A stretch of 64,000 nt of DNA from Synechococcus sp. LA31 (GTDB lineage: Bacteria > Cyanobacteriota > Cyanobacteriia > PCC-6307 > Cyanobiaceae), in the NCBI RefSeq assembly GCF_018502385.1, contig NZ_CP075523.1, positions 744,001-808,000 of the forward strand, in the 5' to 3' direction. The notes below the pieces were generated by a model. That model was not told where the DNA came from. It saw only the letters and a program-made list of their open reading frames with translations, and searched no databases. A program made the position numbers and the translations under genes. The first letter of the stretch is position 1; each line of letters opens with the position of its first letter. Positions 33,598 to 43,070 of this stretch are shown piece by piece.

Positions 33598-34726
33598 CCA
33601 TGCCCCGCAACGTCGCCACAGCAGAAGGAGAGACGCGGTTGAGGTAACGGAAGATCCAGTATTTGAAAATCGTGGCCAGCACCACTGGGAAGGTGGCAAT
33701 AAAGAGAAGAATGAAATTCTCTTCGGCTGGGAAACCGAGGTGGTTGGCAATGCCATCGAGCAGCACGGTCCATCCCTCCGGGCTGTGGAATCCCACGAAG
33801 ATGTCGGTGAACAAGATGATGGCGAAGGCTTTGGCGCTATCGCTCAGGCCATACACCGCCTCATCGAGAAAGCCGCGCAGCACCTGCAGATCACGCCGGC
33901 CGAACACGCACACCAGGCTGAACCCCACCAATGCTGCGAGATCGGCCAGCACGTTCTTGGTGGCCTCAAGGCCTTCATCATCAGCGTCTTGCTTAAGTTG
34001 ATTGGCACGCGCCATCAGCGCCGTTTGCAACTCTTCAGGAGATGGAGGCGCTTTCCCTTCCAGCAGGGCCTCGAACTGGAGCTCCTGTTGGTAGATGCGC
34101 AGCTTGTTCACAGCCTTTTCTTGCAGGTGAGGCTTGGAGTAGCTGAGGAAGGGAAGATCGGGTGCGAAACGATCCAGCAGCGGTGAGAACACAAGGGTGC
34201 GGGAGGTCTGCTGCACGATCAAGGGCACCAGGATCAACAGCAGAAAAATCCGCAGCGATACAAGCGTGGAGCTCCGCCGGCGGCGGAAGCCCTCCAACAC
34301 GGCCGTTTCAGCTTGGGGATCCAGCTGGCGACGAACGCCATCAAAGACACCCAGCAAGCTGCGTGGGAGCAGATTGGGGGTGCGTGAGAGGGTGGGTGCA
34401 CCGTTGCGGCGTTCGTAGCGAGCCGCCACTGAGAGGATCAACTGGAGCTGGCGCAGCTCCTGGCTGTCCAGCTCGTTGCGGTGGCTCTGCAGGGTGGGGA
34501 TCACCTCCTGGCACACCTGCAGCGCAGCCCTGAAGCGGCGCAACATCTGCGCCTGGGCCTGCTTTGGAATACTGAGCTGAAGCTCAGGTCGCACAGGCCG
34601 GTCGTTGTAATACTCCAGCTCAAGGCTCTGAATCAGCAGCGCCGCCTCATAAGCACGCTCCAGATTCAGGCTCAGATCGCTGTTGCTGGCGCGGTCAAAG
34701 GCGCCCATCCAGTCGGTCAACCCCAT
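33587..34726 (-). CDS. pxcA: Proton extrusion protein PxcA (CotA/CemA family)
   Basis: A 379 aa inner-membrane protein required for light-induced proton extrusion and acid/inorganic-carbon homeostasis in cyanobacteria; the chloroplast homologue is CemA. A soluble N-terminal half (about 1-165) is followed by hydrophobic helices at about 170-192 (RIFLLLILVPLIVQQTS), 272-288, 315-330 and 350-370. The conserved TDIFVGFHSPEGWTVLL lies between the last helices. It lies 7 bases downstream of psb32 and overlaps cobU by 11 bases, so the chain is one transcription unit. Confidence 0.92.
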   Translation of the reverse strand: MGLTDWMGAFDRASNSDLSLNLERAYEAALLIQSLELEYYNDRPVRPELQLSIPKQAQAQMLRRFRAALQVCQEVIPTLQSHRNELDSQELRQLQLILSVAARYERRNGAPTLSRTPNLLPRSLLGVFDGVRRQLDPQAETAVLEGFRRRRSSTLVSLRIFLLLILVPLIVQQTSRTLVFSPLLDRFAPDLPFLSYSKPHLQEKAVNKLRIYQQELQFEALLEGKAPPSPEELQTALMARANQLKQDADDEGLEATKNVLADLAALVGFSLVCVFGRRDLQVLRGFLDEAVYGLSDSAKAFAIILFTDIFVGFHSPEGWTVLLDGIANHLGFPAEENFILLFIATFPVVLATIFKYWIFRYLNRVSPSAVATLRGMDGG

Positions 34727-34733
34727 GGCTGGT

Positions 34734-35441
34734 TCAGCGGGAGAAGACCCACCAAGTGATCATTGGCACCAGTGTGCCGGCCACAAGCAGCACCACAACC
34801 CACAACAGCGCGTTGCTGGATTGGGTTTCCTCACGGGTGGGGATATTGGTTTCGATCGGAAGGCGCTCCATCAGCTGGGGCGGCCCTGGATCTTCACCTC
34901 CATCGAGCACAACACCCAGACGATCGAGCGCATCGAGACTGGCTTGGCGGTAGCGGGCTCCTTCCCGGAGTGGCAAACCCATGGTGCTGATCGCCGTGCT
35001 GGAGAGCAGCTCGCTGGGAAGTTGCCCTCTCAAATCCGATGAGGCCACCACGGCGGCGCTGTTGTTCTGGGATTCGATCAACAGCAGCAGCTGGCTGGTG
35101 CTTCCCGTCTGGTCACCCCAGCGCTGCACCAGCTGATCACCGAGGGCGTCGAGGCTCAGGCCGTAATCAAGGCGCCGCAGAGTGATTAACCGGGCATCGA
35201 TGCGGTCGCCACCGAAGTCCTGCAGGCGGCGATCCAACTCGCCGTCAGCAGCGCGGCTGAGCAGGTCGGCCTGATCGATCACGTGGCTGGCTGGCGGAGC
35301 CATCGGAAAATCGGCAGCGCCGGTGGCCCAGGCGGCGCCGGGCATCACCAAGCCGGGGATCAGCAGCACTGCACTGATCAGTGCAGCCCAAAGACGAGCT
35401 CGAAACACGTGCCCCACGAATCCAGTCGAACGGATCGCCAC
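34734..35441 (-). CDS. psb32: Psb32-type TPM-domain protein
   Basis: A 235 aa protein with a signal sequence (about 1-40, ending GAAWA-T), a TPM domain (HVIDQADLLSRAADGELDRRL through LLLLIESQNNSAAVVASSDLRG, about 53-180) and a C-terminal transmembrane helix (NALLWVVVLLVAGTLVPMITWWVF). Cyanobacterial Psb32 is a thylakoid protein that protects photosystem II and speeds its repair. Spaced 9 bases from terB and 7 bases from pxcA. Confidence 0.85.
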   Translation of the reverse strand: MAIRSTGFVGHVFRARLWAALISAVLLIPGLVMPGAAWATGAADFPMAPPASHVIDQADLLSRAADGELDRRLQDFGGDRIDARLITLRRLDYGLSLDALGDQLVQRWGDQTGSTSQLLLLIESQNNSAAVVASSDLRGQLPSELLSSTAISTMGLPLREGARYRQASLDALDRLGVVLDGGEDPGPPQLMERLPIETNIPTREETQSSNALLWVVVLLVAGTLVPMITWWVFSR

Positions 35442-35450
35442 AGTCTGCCG

Positions 35451-35936
35451 TTAGTGGGCCAGGCTGTCGCGGTTCAGGATGGCTATCACCTCAAGAATCA
35501 CCCTGGCGCGATCAGGTTCGATCGCCAGAGCGGAGCTGAGCGTCTGCAGGAAGGTGAGCTCCGCAGTCGATTCCACATGATCGGCCTGGGTGAGGGAAGC
35601 CGCCACTGCCAGTGCCGTTTCGGCTGTGTCGGCTTGCAGATGGGGAGCGGCCAGTTGCACAAGCCCTTGCCAGCCCTGTTGGCGCTGCAACAACAGAAGC
35701 TTGTCGAGTAGGGCAGCCATGGCGGCATCACCGAGTTCCCGGTAGGGATGGCGGAATTCCAAGTGCTGGCGCAAGCTGCGGGCCTCGGAGCTGGCCAGTT
35801 CGCCGTCGCAGGCAACGGCTGCCAGCGCGATGGCTGCAAAGGCTTCGGCCGCATCGGCGATGGTGCTTGGGGCGGTAACAGCCATGGCCGGGGCACAACG
35901 CGTGGCAACCGCCACATTGTGAGAGGGTTCTGCCAT
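35451..35936 (-). CDS. TerB-like (tellurite-resistance family) protein
   Basis: A 161 aa, mostly helical soluble protein. The segment AFAAIALAAVACDGELASSEARSLRQHLEFRHPY is the TerB-fold signature with an acidic DGE turn, and the later VESTAELTFLQTLSSALAI repeats the motif, as in helical TerB proteins. Function unknown; metal binding has been proposed for the family. First gene of the chain that runs through psb32, pxcA, cobU and trmL. Divergent from the CCB gene with almost no spacer. Confidence 0.75.
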   Translation of the reverse strand: MAEPSHNVAVATRCAPAMAVTAPSTIADAAEAFAAIALAAVACDGELASSEARSLRQHLEFRHPYRELGDAAMAALLDKLLLLQRQQGWQGLVQLAAPHLQADTAETALAVAASLTQADHVESTAELTFLQTLSSALAIEPDRARVILEVIAILNRDSLAH

Positions 35937-35953
35937 CTGTGCATCCCCGTTCG

Positions 35954-36616
35954 ATGGGCCTTGCCGCCCGCCTCTGCCTCAGTGCCGGTGTGGCCGGCCT
36001 TGTCTTGTGCGTGGCGAATCAACTCACGGCAACGGCACTGACGCCGGCTTTGGAGCGGGCCGGCGTGCTGGCCAGTTTCCTGGCGGTGGGCTTGATGTTG
36101 GTGGCGATCCTCTGGACGCGGGCCATGCCCGTGGCACCCGAGCGGGTGGAGCTCGAGGGTGAGCAGGGGCTTCAGCTGGCTGAAGATTTGCCGGAGGCGC
36201 TGCGGCAGGAGTTGGCGTGGGGCAGCCAGATGTTGCTCACCGCCACGCCCGCCGCCACCGTGTTGCTGCATTGGCAGGGACGCTGCCTGTTGCAGCGGGG
36301 TGTGCTGGGCCACGGCGGTTTTCAGCCCGGTTCGATCACAAGGCGGGCCTGGGACACCGGTAAGGCGATTGGCCTGGTGAACCTCAAGCTCTACCCAGGC
36401 CGGGATGAATTCCAGGGCCTGCCAGAAGGAATTCCTGCTCTGATCGTCCAACCGCTTGGCCACGATGGGGTGCTGCTGCTGGCGGGATGGTCGCCGCGTT
36501 GCTTCAGCCGTAGTGATGAAGCGTGGCTGGAGGGGTGGAGCCTGAAGCTCAGAAGCTCACTGCAGGAGCTGAACGCGTCTGCTGTTTCGAACCCTTCTGG
36601 GGTGGCGGAAGCGTGA
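35954..36616 (+). CDS. Cofactor assembly of complex C (CCB2/CCB4-type) protein
   Basis: A 220 aa membrane protein with two N-terminal helices (about 1-24 and 30-52), then a soluble domain with WGSQMLLTATPAATVLLHWQGRCLLQRG and LLLAGWSPRCFSRSDEAWLEGWSLKLR. This layout matches CCB2/CCB4 proteins, needed for covalent attachment of heme ci to cytochrome b6 on the stromal face of the b6f complex. ATG 35954 is used; GTG 35939, only two bases from the divergent terB start, is also possible. Its 3' end overlaps lptC by 68 bases tail to tail. Confidence 0.8.
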   Translation: MGLAARLCLSAGVAGLVLCVANQLTATALTPALERAGVLASFLAVGLMLVAILWTRAMPVAPERVELEGEQGLQLAEDLPEALRQELAWGSQMLLTATPAATVLLHWQGRCLLQRGVLGHGGFQPGSITRRAWDTGKAIGLVNLKLYPGRDEFQGLPEGIPALIVQPLGHDGVLLLAGWSPRCFSRSDEAWLEGWSLKLRSSLQELNASAVSNPSGVAEA

Positions 36617-37712
36617 CCTGCGAATTCACCCGAGCACCGGGTGAACTGAAGACCGCAGTTCCGTCGTTGCCAATGCTGCCTCTCAGTTGGCTTGAGCGGG
36701 TGATCTGTTGATAGGTGTCGCGGCGTAGTTCCACATCACCCTGGGCCTGGAAGCGACCGCTGGGCCAATTCCACTGGCAGCGTTGTGCAACAAGCACCTC
36801 ACCGGGCTGACGTAGGCGACAACCCTCGGGAATGAACACCGTGCTGTTGGCCAGGTTCACCTTGAAGCGCTGCCCCTCGCCCCTCAGTTTGTTGAAGGCA
36901 CCTTGGAAGGGTTGATCGCTGCTGAGCTGTTGATCGTTGATCAACCAACGGGTTTGCTGTGCGTTTAGCCATCCCTTTCGTTTGGGATCACGCACTTGCA
37001 CAGGCGCAATCAAGTCCACATAGCCCTCGCGCAGATTGCCACGCAACGCCGAGGCCGTGAGATTGAGCTGGCTGTCTTGATCGCGGCGCAAGCCGCGAAC
37101 GCGCTGGGGAGCTTTGAGATCGCCTTGTTCAGGCCTCCAATCCACCAGGGCGGTCTGAACGCGTAAGGGCGCGGGCTTGGCGGTTGAGGTTTTCGGCTTC
37201 TGTTCCCATTGCTCAAGCACCGGCGAACCCCGCAATTCGATCAAATCACGATCGAGGTAATAGGTGGCCAGCTGAGCCGTGATGCGGGATCGACGATCAA
37301 GAGCTGCGGGCTTGCGATCGATCAGCATCAACGACTTTGATGGAATCCAACGGGCTTGCTCTCCGGTGATGCGTACCGGGTCTTTACCCAGCAACGTGAT
37401 CACCACATCACTTTCCAGCTGGATGGCCTGGCCATCACCGATCACGGTGGCGCTGCGCGCACTGATGGTGATGTTGGCCTTGCCGCGTTTATAAACAGTG
37501 CCGCGAGGGCTGCGGGCTTGGGCCACCTGGCGGGTGATGTCGTAACGGGCCTCCGGGCTGCGCAAATCCCAGGCGGGCCGCCCCCTGGCATCCTGCTGCT
37601 CGAGATCGAGCGACTTGAACACAAACGGCTCCGCAGGCGCTGGCACCTTCGGCTTGCTGCTGACGCAACCACTGACCAACAAGGCCACAGCAACCGCGGT
37701 GAGACGTTTCAC
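36549..37712 (-). CDS. lptC: LptC-like LPS-export lipoprotein
   Basis: A 387 aa protein with a lipobox at the N-terminus (ALLVSGC, Cys16), then repeating beta-strand segments of the LptC/OstA fold (SPEARYDITRQVAQARSPRGTVYKRGKANI...). It is longer than proteobacterial LptC (about 190 aa), as is common in cyanobacteria, where the beta-jellyroll is extended. It would carry LPS from the LptBFG transporter toward the outer membrane. The start lies 10 bases after metG, so it is cotranscribed with that gene. Confidence 0.8.
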   Translation of the reverse strand: MKRLTAVAVALLVSGCVSSKPKVPAPAEPFVFKSLDLEQQDARGRPAWDLRSPEARYDITRQVAQARSPRGTVYKRGKANITISARSATVIGDGQAIQLESDVVITLLGKDPVRITGEQARWIPSKSLMLIDRKPAALDRRSRITAQLATYYLDRDLIELRGSPVLEQWEQKPKTSTAKPAPLRVQTALVDWRPEQGDLKAPQRVRGLRRDQDSQLNLTASALRGNLREGYVDLIAPVQVRDPKRKGWLNAQQTRWLINDQQLSSDQPFQGAFNKLRGEGQRFKVNLANSTVFIPEGCRLRQPGEVLVAQRCQWNWPSGRFQAQGDVELRRDTYQQITRSSQLRGSIGNDGTAVFSSPGARVNSQVTLPPPQKGSKQQTRSAPAVSF

Positions 37713-37722
37713 AGCAATTGGC

Positions 37723-39291
37723 TCACAGGGGCTCGCTCAGTTCAAGGCGTGCCATCACTGGCGATGGTTCAGGTAGAGGGGCACCACTCTGCAGCACCCC
37801 CCACTCCAGCCGTTCAAGCCAGGATCCATCGGGCTGGGCATGCGCGCCGCAATCCGGAACGCTCTGGCCCAGTTGCACCAGCATCCTCTCGCTGAGGTCG
37901 GGCAACAACGGCGCCATCAGCAGGGCGGTGATTCGGGCGGCTTCGAGCACGGCATAGAGGTCGTTGCCGACCTGCGCCTGTGTGCCCTCCTGTTTCATTC
38001 GGCTCCAGGGAGCCTGTTCATTGAGAAAGCCATTCGCCGCGATCGCCAGCTGCAGGGAAGCCTCAGCGGCGCTGCGGAAATCAAGCTGCTCGAGTGAGGT
38101 CAGCACGGTCTGGCGTGCTGCCGCAGCTGCAAGGGCCAGCGGATGGTCGTTGCCAGTGGCGGTGGTGGCCGGAGGGACACACGCGTCAAACCAGCGGCGC
38201 GCCATCGAGCTGGTGCGATTTAGCATGTTGCCGATGGTGTTGGCGAGATCGTTGTTCACCAGATCGCTGAAGCGCTGCTGCTGAAAATCGCCGTCATCCC
38301 CGAAGGGAATATCCCGTAGGAGATACCAACGCACCGCATCGCGGCCGCAACGCTCGAGCAGTTCCGCCGGATCGAGCACGTTGCCCAATGACTTGCCCAT
38401 CTTTTGGCCCTCGCGGGTAAGGAAGCCATGGCCAAACACCTTCGCCGGGAGCTCAAGCCCCGCCGAGAGCAACATCGCCGGCCAATACACGGCGTGGAAG
38501 CGCAGGATGTCTTTGCCGATCACATGCACCGAAGCCGGCCAACCACGGCTGATGGCGGTGGCAAGGTCGGCGGCATCACCCTCCTCAAGTAGAGCCGTGA
38601 TGTAGCCGAGCAGGGCGTCGAACCACACATAAAAGGTGTGGCCTTCGTGGCCGGGCACCGGAATGCCCCAGGGCAGGTTCACGCGCGAGATCGAGAAATC
38701 GCGCAGACCCTGTTTCACGAAGTTTTCCACTTCGTTGCGGCGGCTGGCGGGTTGGATGAAGCCCGGCTGGGCGATCAACGCCTCGATCTGCTCTTGATAA
38801 CGCGAGAGCCGGAAGAACAGATTCAGCTCATCACGCCACTCCAGCGGCCGGCGATGGATGGAGCATTCAGGATCCTGGGCCTCGTGGGGGTCGTCTTTGA
38901 ACTCCTCGCAGGCCACGCAATACCAGCCCTGCTGGCGGCCCTCCACGATGTCGCCGTTGGCCTCCACACGCGCAAAAAACTGTTCCACGATCCGCTGGTG
39001 GCGTGGATCGGTGGTGCGGATCAGGCGGTTGTTGCTGATCTGCCAGCGGTCCCAGAGCTCGCGGTACTGGGCGCTCACGCCATCGCAGTGGGCCTGGGGG
39101 CTGAGGCCGGCCGCCTCCGCGGTGCGCTGGATCTTCTGGCCGTGCTCGTCGCAGCCGGTGATGAACACCACCCGCTCCCCCTTCAGCCGCTGAAACCGCG
39201 CCAGCGCATCACAAGCCAGCGTCGTGTAGGCGCTGCCCAAATGAGGCTTGTCGTTGACGTAGTAGAGGGGGGTGGTGAGGGTGTAAGTCAT
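37723..39291 (-). CDS. metG: Methionyl-tRNA synthetase
   Basis: A 522 aa class Ia synthetase charging tRNA-Met. The HIGH-type motif is HLGSAYTT (about residues 17-24), the KMSKS motif is KMGKSLGN (about 296-303), and FITGCDEHGQKIQ is the methionine-site segment. A knuckle with CVACEEF and PECSIHRRP (about 123-147) is the metal-binding insertion. No C-terminal dimerisation (EMAP) domain is present, typical of short MetRS. First gene of a metG-lptC unit; it diverges from the FAD oxidoreductase gene. Confidence 0.95.
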   Translation of the reverse strand: MTYTLTTPLYYVNDKPHLGSAYTTLACDALARFQRLKGERVVFITGCDEHGQKIQRTAEAAGLSPQAHCDGVSAQYRELWDRWQISNNRLIRTTDPRHQRIVEQFFARVEANGDIVEGRQQGWYCVACEEFKDDPHEAQDPECSIHRRPLEWRDELNLFFRLSRYQEQIEALIAQPGFIQPASRRNEVENFVKQGLRDFSISRVNLPWGIPVPGHEGHTFYVWFDALLGYITALLEEGDAADLATAISRGWPASVHVIGKDILRFHAVYWPAMLLSAGLELPAKVFGHGFLTREGQKMGKSLGNVLDPAELLERCGRDAVRWYLLRDIPFGDDGDFQQQRFSDLVNNDLANTIGNMLNRTSSMARRWFDACVPPATTATGNDHPLALAAAAARQTVLTSLEQLDFRSAAEASLQLAIAANGFLNEQAPWSRMKQEGTQAQVGNDLYAVLEAARITALLMAPLLPDLSERMLVQLGQSVPDCGAHAQPDGSWLERLEWGVLQSGAPLPEPSPVMARLELSEPL

Positions 39292-39371
39292 CGGGCGGAT
39301 CCTACGGAGTGGAGCCAGGCCCGACAGCGCCTGTTTCCTGCGAGGCTCTTGCTGATTCCAAGACCCGTTTC

Positions 39372-41093
39372 ATGACCCAGGCCATCGACGCGGTGGACGT
39401 GCTGGTTTGGGGAGGGGGCACTGGCGGCGTCGCCGCCGCGATTCAGGCAGCCCGTGGTGGTGTGAGCACCCTGCTGCTCACCCCGGGCAGCTGGCTCGGC
39501 GGGATGGTGAGCGCCGCAGGCGTGTGTTGCCCTGATGGCAACGAGCTCACCCCCTGGCAAACGGGCCTCTGGGGCGCCTTTTTGCGTGAGCTGGAGCGGC
39601 GTGAGCCAGAGGGGCTCGATCACAACTGGGTGAGCTGTTTCGGCTACCGGCCCACTACGGCGGAGCAGATCCTGCAGGACTGGGTGGCGGGAGAGCCAAA
39701 ACTGCTCTGGTGGCCGGGCTGCCAGTTGCTGGAGGTGGAGCGCGAAGGATCGCTCATCAGCTCGGTGCAGGTGGACGTTGGCGGTGAACACCGGCGTGTG
39801 CGCTGCAAGGTGGCGATCGATGGCAGCGATCGCGGCGATTTACTGCCACTGGCGGAAGCCCCATTTCGCCTCGGTTGGGAACCGCAGGAGCAATGGGGCG
39901 AACCGAGTGCCCCCAGCGCCGCGCGGATCGGTTCAGACCCTTTTTTCAAGGAGCACCCCGTTCAATCGCCGACCTGGGTGGTGATGGGGCAGTTGCGAAG
40001 CGATCGGCTCGAACCTGATCCAACGCTTGGCATCAACCCCAACGGCAAGCCTTCCTTACCAGCGCCATTTGAACAGGCCTGCGAAGCCTTTGGGCTTGAG
40101 CGCACCATCACCTATGGGCGCTTGCCAGGTGGCCTAGTGATGCTGAATTGGCCACTCCATGGCAATGACTGGCATTGGGGGTTGAATCGGGCGTTCAGCA
40201 ACGATTCCACAAAGGAAGAAGAACTTTTCCACCAGATGCAGGCTCACAGCCTGGACTTCGCAAAAGCCTTAGAAGACGTGAGTGGAGGTTGGCTGCAGCT
40301 GGGGAATGCTTTCCCTACCGAATCAGGCAGCCCGGCCCCCTGGCTGGCCGCCATGCCCTATTGGCGTGAGGGCCGCCGGATGATCGGTAAACAAATGGTG
40401 ATTGAACAGGATCTGCTGCCGCAAACAGAGGGTGTCTCTTCAGCGCCCTTGCCAATGAACGAAACCGGCGAGTTGCAGTCAATCGCCTTTGGCAACTACG
40501 CCAATGACCACCACTACCCAGGTCCTGATTGGCCACTGGCGCCGAAAAGCTGCCGTTGGGGTGGGCGATGGACGGGCACACCCTTCTGCATTCCCTACGG
40601 CTGCTTGGTCAGTGAATCGGTCGACAACCTGTTAGCTGCAGATAAAGCATTTAGTACGAGCCATATGGCCAACGGGGCCACACGCCTACAGCCACTGATC
40701 TTGAACGTCGGGCAGGCGGCGGGCGCTGCGGCCGCACTAGCGGTTCGTGTGGAGCAGCAACCCGGCAATCTTGAACCCAGATTGATACAGGACACCCTCG
40801 CCGCTGACCTCAGAGCACCAGCTTCAGTGTCGCCAGATTGGACTCTGTCGAAACGGCACCATAGTCCATCTCGAGAACGCATGATTGACGGTGTCGTTGT
40901 ACCCGATGGAACGGGTAAGTACTCAGTTCTGTGCGGGAAGGATGAGCGCTGGCCACTGGTGACATTAGAGCCGTGCGTTCAGAACTGGCTATCTGGAGTG
41001 ACACGCCCAACAACTGCTCGCCTGACTGCTTTCACGAACCCGTGGGGCCCATGGCTACGTGTAACCTCTGTCTTACAAGAGTTCAATGAATAA
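39372..41093 (+). CDS. FAD-dependent oxidoreductase (FAD_oxidored family)
   Basis: A 573 aa flavoprotein. The dinucleotide motif is DVLVWGGGTGGVAAAIQAARGG (about 9-30), and LLTPGSWLGGMVSAAGVCCPDGNE follows, both typical of the FAD_oxidored (PF12831) group. The late segment PFCIPYGCLVSESVDNLLAADKAFSTSHMANGATRLQPLILNVGQAAGAAAALAV resembles its C-terminal FAD motif. Substrate unknown. ATG 39372 is chosen at the start of the Rossmann fold. It is divergent from metG and monocistronic as far as can be seen. Confidence 0.85.
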   Translation: MTQAIDAVDVLVWGGGTGGVAAAIQAARGGVSTLLLTPGSWLGGMVSAAGVCCPDGNELTPWQTGLWGAFLRELERREPEGLDHNWVSCFGYRPTTAEQILQDWVAGEPKLLWWPGCQLLEVEREGSLISSVQVDVGGEHRRVRCKVAIDGSDRGDLLPLAEAPFRLGWEPQEQWGEPSAPSAARIGSDPFFKEHPVQSPTWVVMGQLRSDRLEPDPTLGINPNGKPSLPAPFEQACEAFGLERTITYGRLPGGLVMLNWPLHGNDWHWGLNRAFSNDSTKEEELFHQMQAHSLDFAKALEDVSGGWLQLGNAFPTESGSPAPWLAAMPYWREGRRMIGKQMVIEQDLLPQTEGVSSAPLPMNETGELQSIAFGNYANDHHYPGPDWPLAPKSCRWGGRWTGTPFCIPYGCLVSESVDNLLAADKAFSTSHMANGATRLQPLILNVGQAAGAAAALAVRVEQQPGNLEPRLIQDTLAADLRAPASVSPDWTLSKRHHSPSRERMIDGVVVPDGTGKYSVLCGKDERWPLVTLEPCVQNWLSGVTRPTTARLTAFTNPWGPWLRVTSVLQEFNE

Positions 41094-41248
41094 GACAGCC
41101 ACTGGCGCAGCGACAGCGATCTCATGGAGTTCGACGACAGTCTGCAACGAAACTATTGGTAGGTCTCGATCACGTGTATGTTGCTCGCATTCGCTGCCGA
41201 GAAGTCTTTGTGAGTGATATTGATGCGCACCCTGTTGCAGCGGTCTAT

Positions 41249-42574
41249 CTACAAAGACGGCAAGATTGAATCCGGATCCCACTGCCTCTTGAGCTCCCGT
41301 ATTGCACTGAGATCAGAGCCATAAGCAAGTTCCAATTCGCGGCTGTAGCGACAGGTTCCAGGATGGCGTTCCACCAAGTAGACGTGACAGGCGATGGCCT
41401 CAAGTGCATCAAACACACCATCCGCCCAGATGCGGGATGCCCGCTCTGCAGATCCATCACCTGCAGCCCAGAAGCTCGACACCACAATTGACCATTCCGC
41501 CTCCCGGCCTCGGTAGGCGTTGCGTCCCATAAGGGGCTGCCTCACTGCGCCGCCGCTGTGCTGCAAATCGATGCGACAGAGCGGATTGGGTGCTTTGCAA
41601 ATAGCGCTTTGCAGCAACGGGGCAAGAACGGAAATCTGGCCTGGTGAAATGCTGACGGTGTAGATCCACGAACGCAGTCTGCGATGCCGGTCGGGATCCG
41701 GTGGAATCTCCGGCGGGAGGGTTCCATTGCCGTATGGGATAGAGAAGCCCGGCAAATCCTCAAGACCTGCAACCTGGTCTTGCCATTCGAGTGCCTCAAG
41801 TTGACTAAGCTGTGCCTGCTGTTGCCAGTGCTGATGTTCCATCACCTCGTAACGCATCACAACAGGTTGAACCTGATCTGGTTGTACCCCCAACACAAAC
41901 GAACAGGAGATATGACGTGGCATTGTCTCTGCATCCGTTAACGCCTGGGGTAGGTCCACCAGGGACAAGAGCTGTCGATTCACCCGTAATGGGTTGCGAG
42001 GATGGGTTCGCAAGGTCACCTCAGTGACAACCGCCAGAAAGGGCGCCGCACCGCGCAGATAACGCCACGCTGCAGACTGCTGATCAGTCTCATTCAGGCA
42101 AAATTGCTGCCCGGTGCCATCGACACCTCGCAGGGCCACGATGTTGTCCAGCGTGAGGCCAAAGCTCCGGCAGAGATGACCGAGACCACCCATGGTCAAC
42201 AACCCGAATCCTGGAGAGTCGTGAGTGCCCACCGGAATCATTCGACCGTAGGGGGCAAGGCAGCGCAGCACCTCTCCCATGCTCGTACCACCTTGAATGG
42301 TGACCAGGTCAGCGTGAAGCGAAACAGCCCGGAAGTGAGCAGCAAGATCGAGCATCAGTACACCATCCCCGCTGCAGAAACGGCTGTGACCACCGCTGCG
42401 CACCCTGAGCTGCAAACCTTCCGATCGGGCACGCTCCACCGCCGAGGCCACGTCTTCTTCATTGCGCGGCTGGATGATGCGGGATGGCTCCATGGCAGCA
42501 GCATCACCATTGAACAGATCGTGGAGCACGCGCTCGTACCCCAATTCACCGGGGTTCCAGACTTTAGACGGCAT
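41249..42574 (-). CDS. Berberine-bridge-enzyme-like FAD oxidase
   Basis: A 441 aa PCMH-type flavoprotein. FAD-linking His is H63 in RVRSGGHSRFCSGDG; the second covalent Cys of bicovalent members is replaced (VGTHDSPGFG), so flavin is probably attached once. The C-terminal BBE motif region is shortened (LAYGSDLSAIRELKRQWDPDSIL). Family members oxidise alcohols, sugars or amines with O2; substrate here unknown. The frame extends to GTG 42598 with a GGAG overlapping that codon; ATG 42574 is used. It converges with the preceding FAD oxidoreductase, 155 bases apart. Confidence 0.8.
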   Translation of the reverse strand: MPSKVWNPGELGYERVLHDLFNGDAAAMEPSRIIQPRNEEDVASAVERARSEGLQLRVRSGGHSRFCSGDGVLMLDLAAHFRAVSLHADLVTIQGGTSMGEVLRCLAPYGRMIPVGTHDSPGFGLLTMGGLGHLCRSFGLTLDNIVALRGVDGTGQQFCLNETDQQSAAWRYLRGAAPFLAVVTEVTLRTHPRNPLRVNRQLLSLVDLPQALTDAETMPRHISCSFVLGVQPDQVQPVVMRYEVMEHQHWQQQAQLSQLEALEWQDQVAGLEDLPGFSIPYGNGTLPPEIPPDPDRHRRLRSWIYTVSISPGQISVLAPLLQSAICKAPNPLCRIDLQHSGGAVRQPLMGRNAYRGREAEWSIVVSSFWAAGDGSAERASRIWADGVFDALEAIACHVYLVERHPGTCRYSRELELAYGSDLSAIRELKRQWDPDSILPSL

Positions 42575-42824
42575 CACAGATCCAAAAAGAGAGACCACTC
42601 CTTCATGCCTAGCCAGGCCAGCCTACGTAGGCTAAAAGAGGATGACGAGTTGTAATAAGCCACTCACTGAGTCGAAAGACCATGATTGTGGGTTGGAGAT
42701 GCAGCGATTTCGATAAAGCAATCTGTGTAACACTTGAAGCATGAGCTCATCAGCATCAAAAAGTTCACGACGAAAGCCTTCAGTCTTAATCTGTACCCAA
42801 GCCAAATCCACTCTGATGCTGTTG

Positions 42825-43070
42825 TTAGAGCAACTCTTCAACAGAGCCTGAGCGATACTCTGCAGTGATCGCGGCAGTCACTGCGCTGCTATGTGCGGGT
42901 GACCAGCCGGTGGTCAAAAGCTGTGATGCCACTGCTGTCGAGTTGCGGACAAACGTTGCAGAGTCATTGTTTGAGCAGTAGATAGAGGCCCCAAGCGCTG
43001 AGCTCGCTGATGCACTGTTCGTGCTCGCTTGGATTGCAGAGAAGGGATTTGCCGCAGTGAGACCAGTCAT
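42825..43070 (-). CDS. Possible small Ser/Ala-rich protein
   Basis: An 81 aa frame beginning MTGLTAANPFSAIQASTNSAS, with two cysteines at most and high Ser/Ala/Thr content. It has no signal peptide or domain I recognise. The region is AT-richer than the flanking genes and lies in a stretch with no other good candidate. It may be a real orphan or a chance frame. Confidence 0.3.
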   Translation of the reverse strand: MTGLTAANPFSAIQASTNSASASSALGASIYCSNNDSATFVRNSTAVASQLLTTGWSPAHSSAVTAAITAEYRSGSVEELL

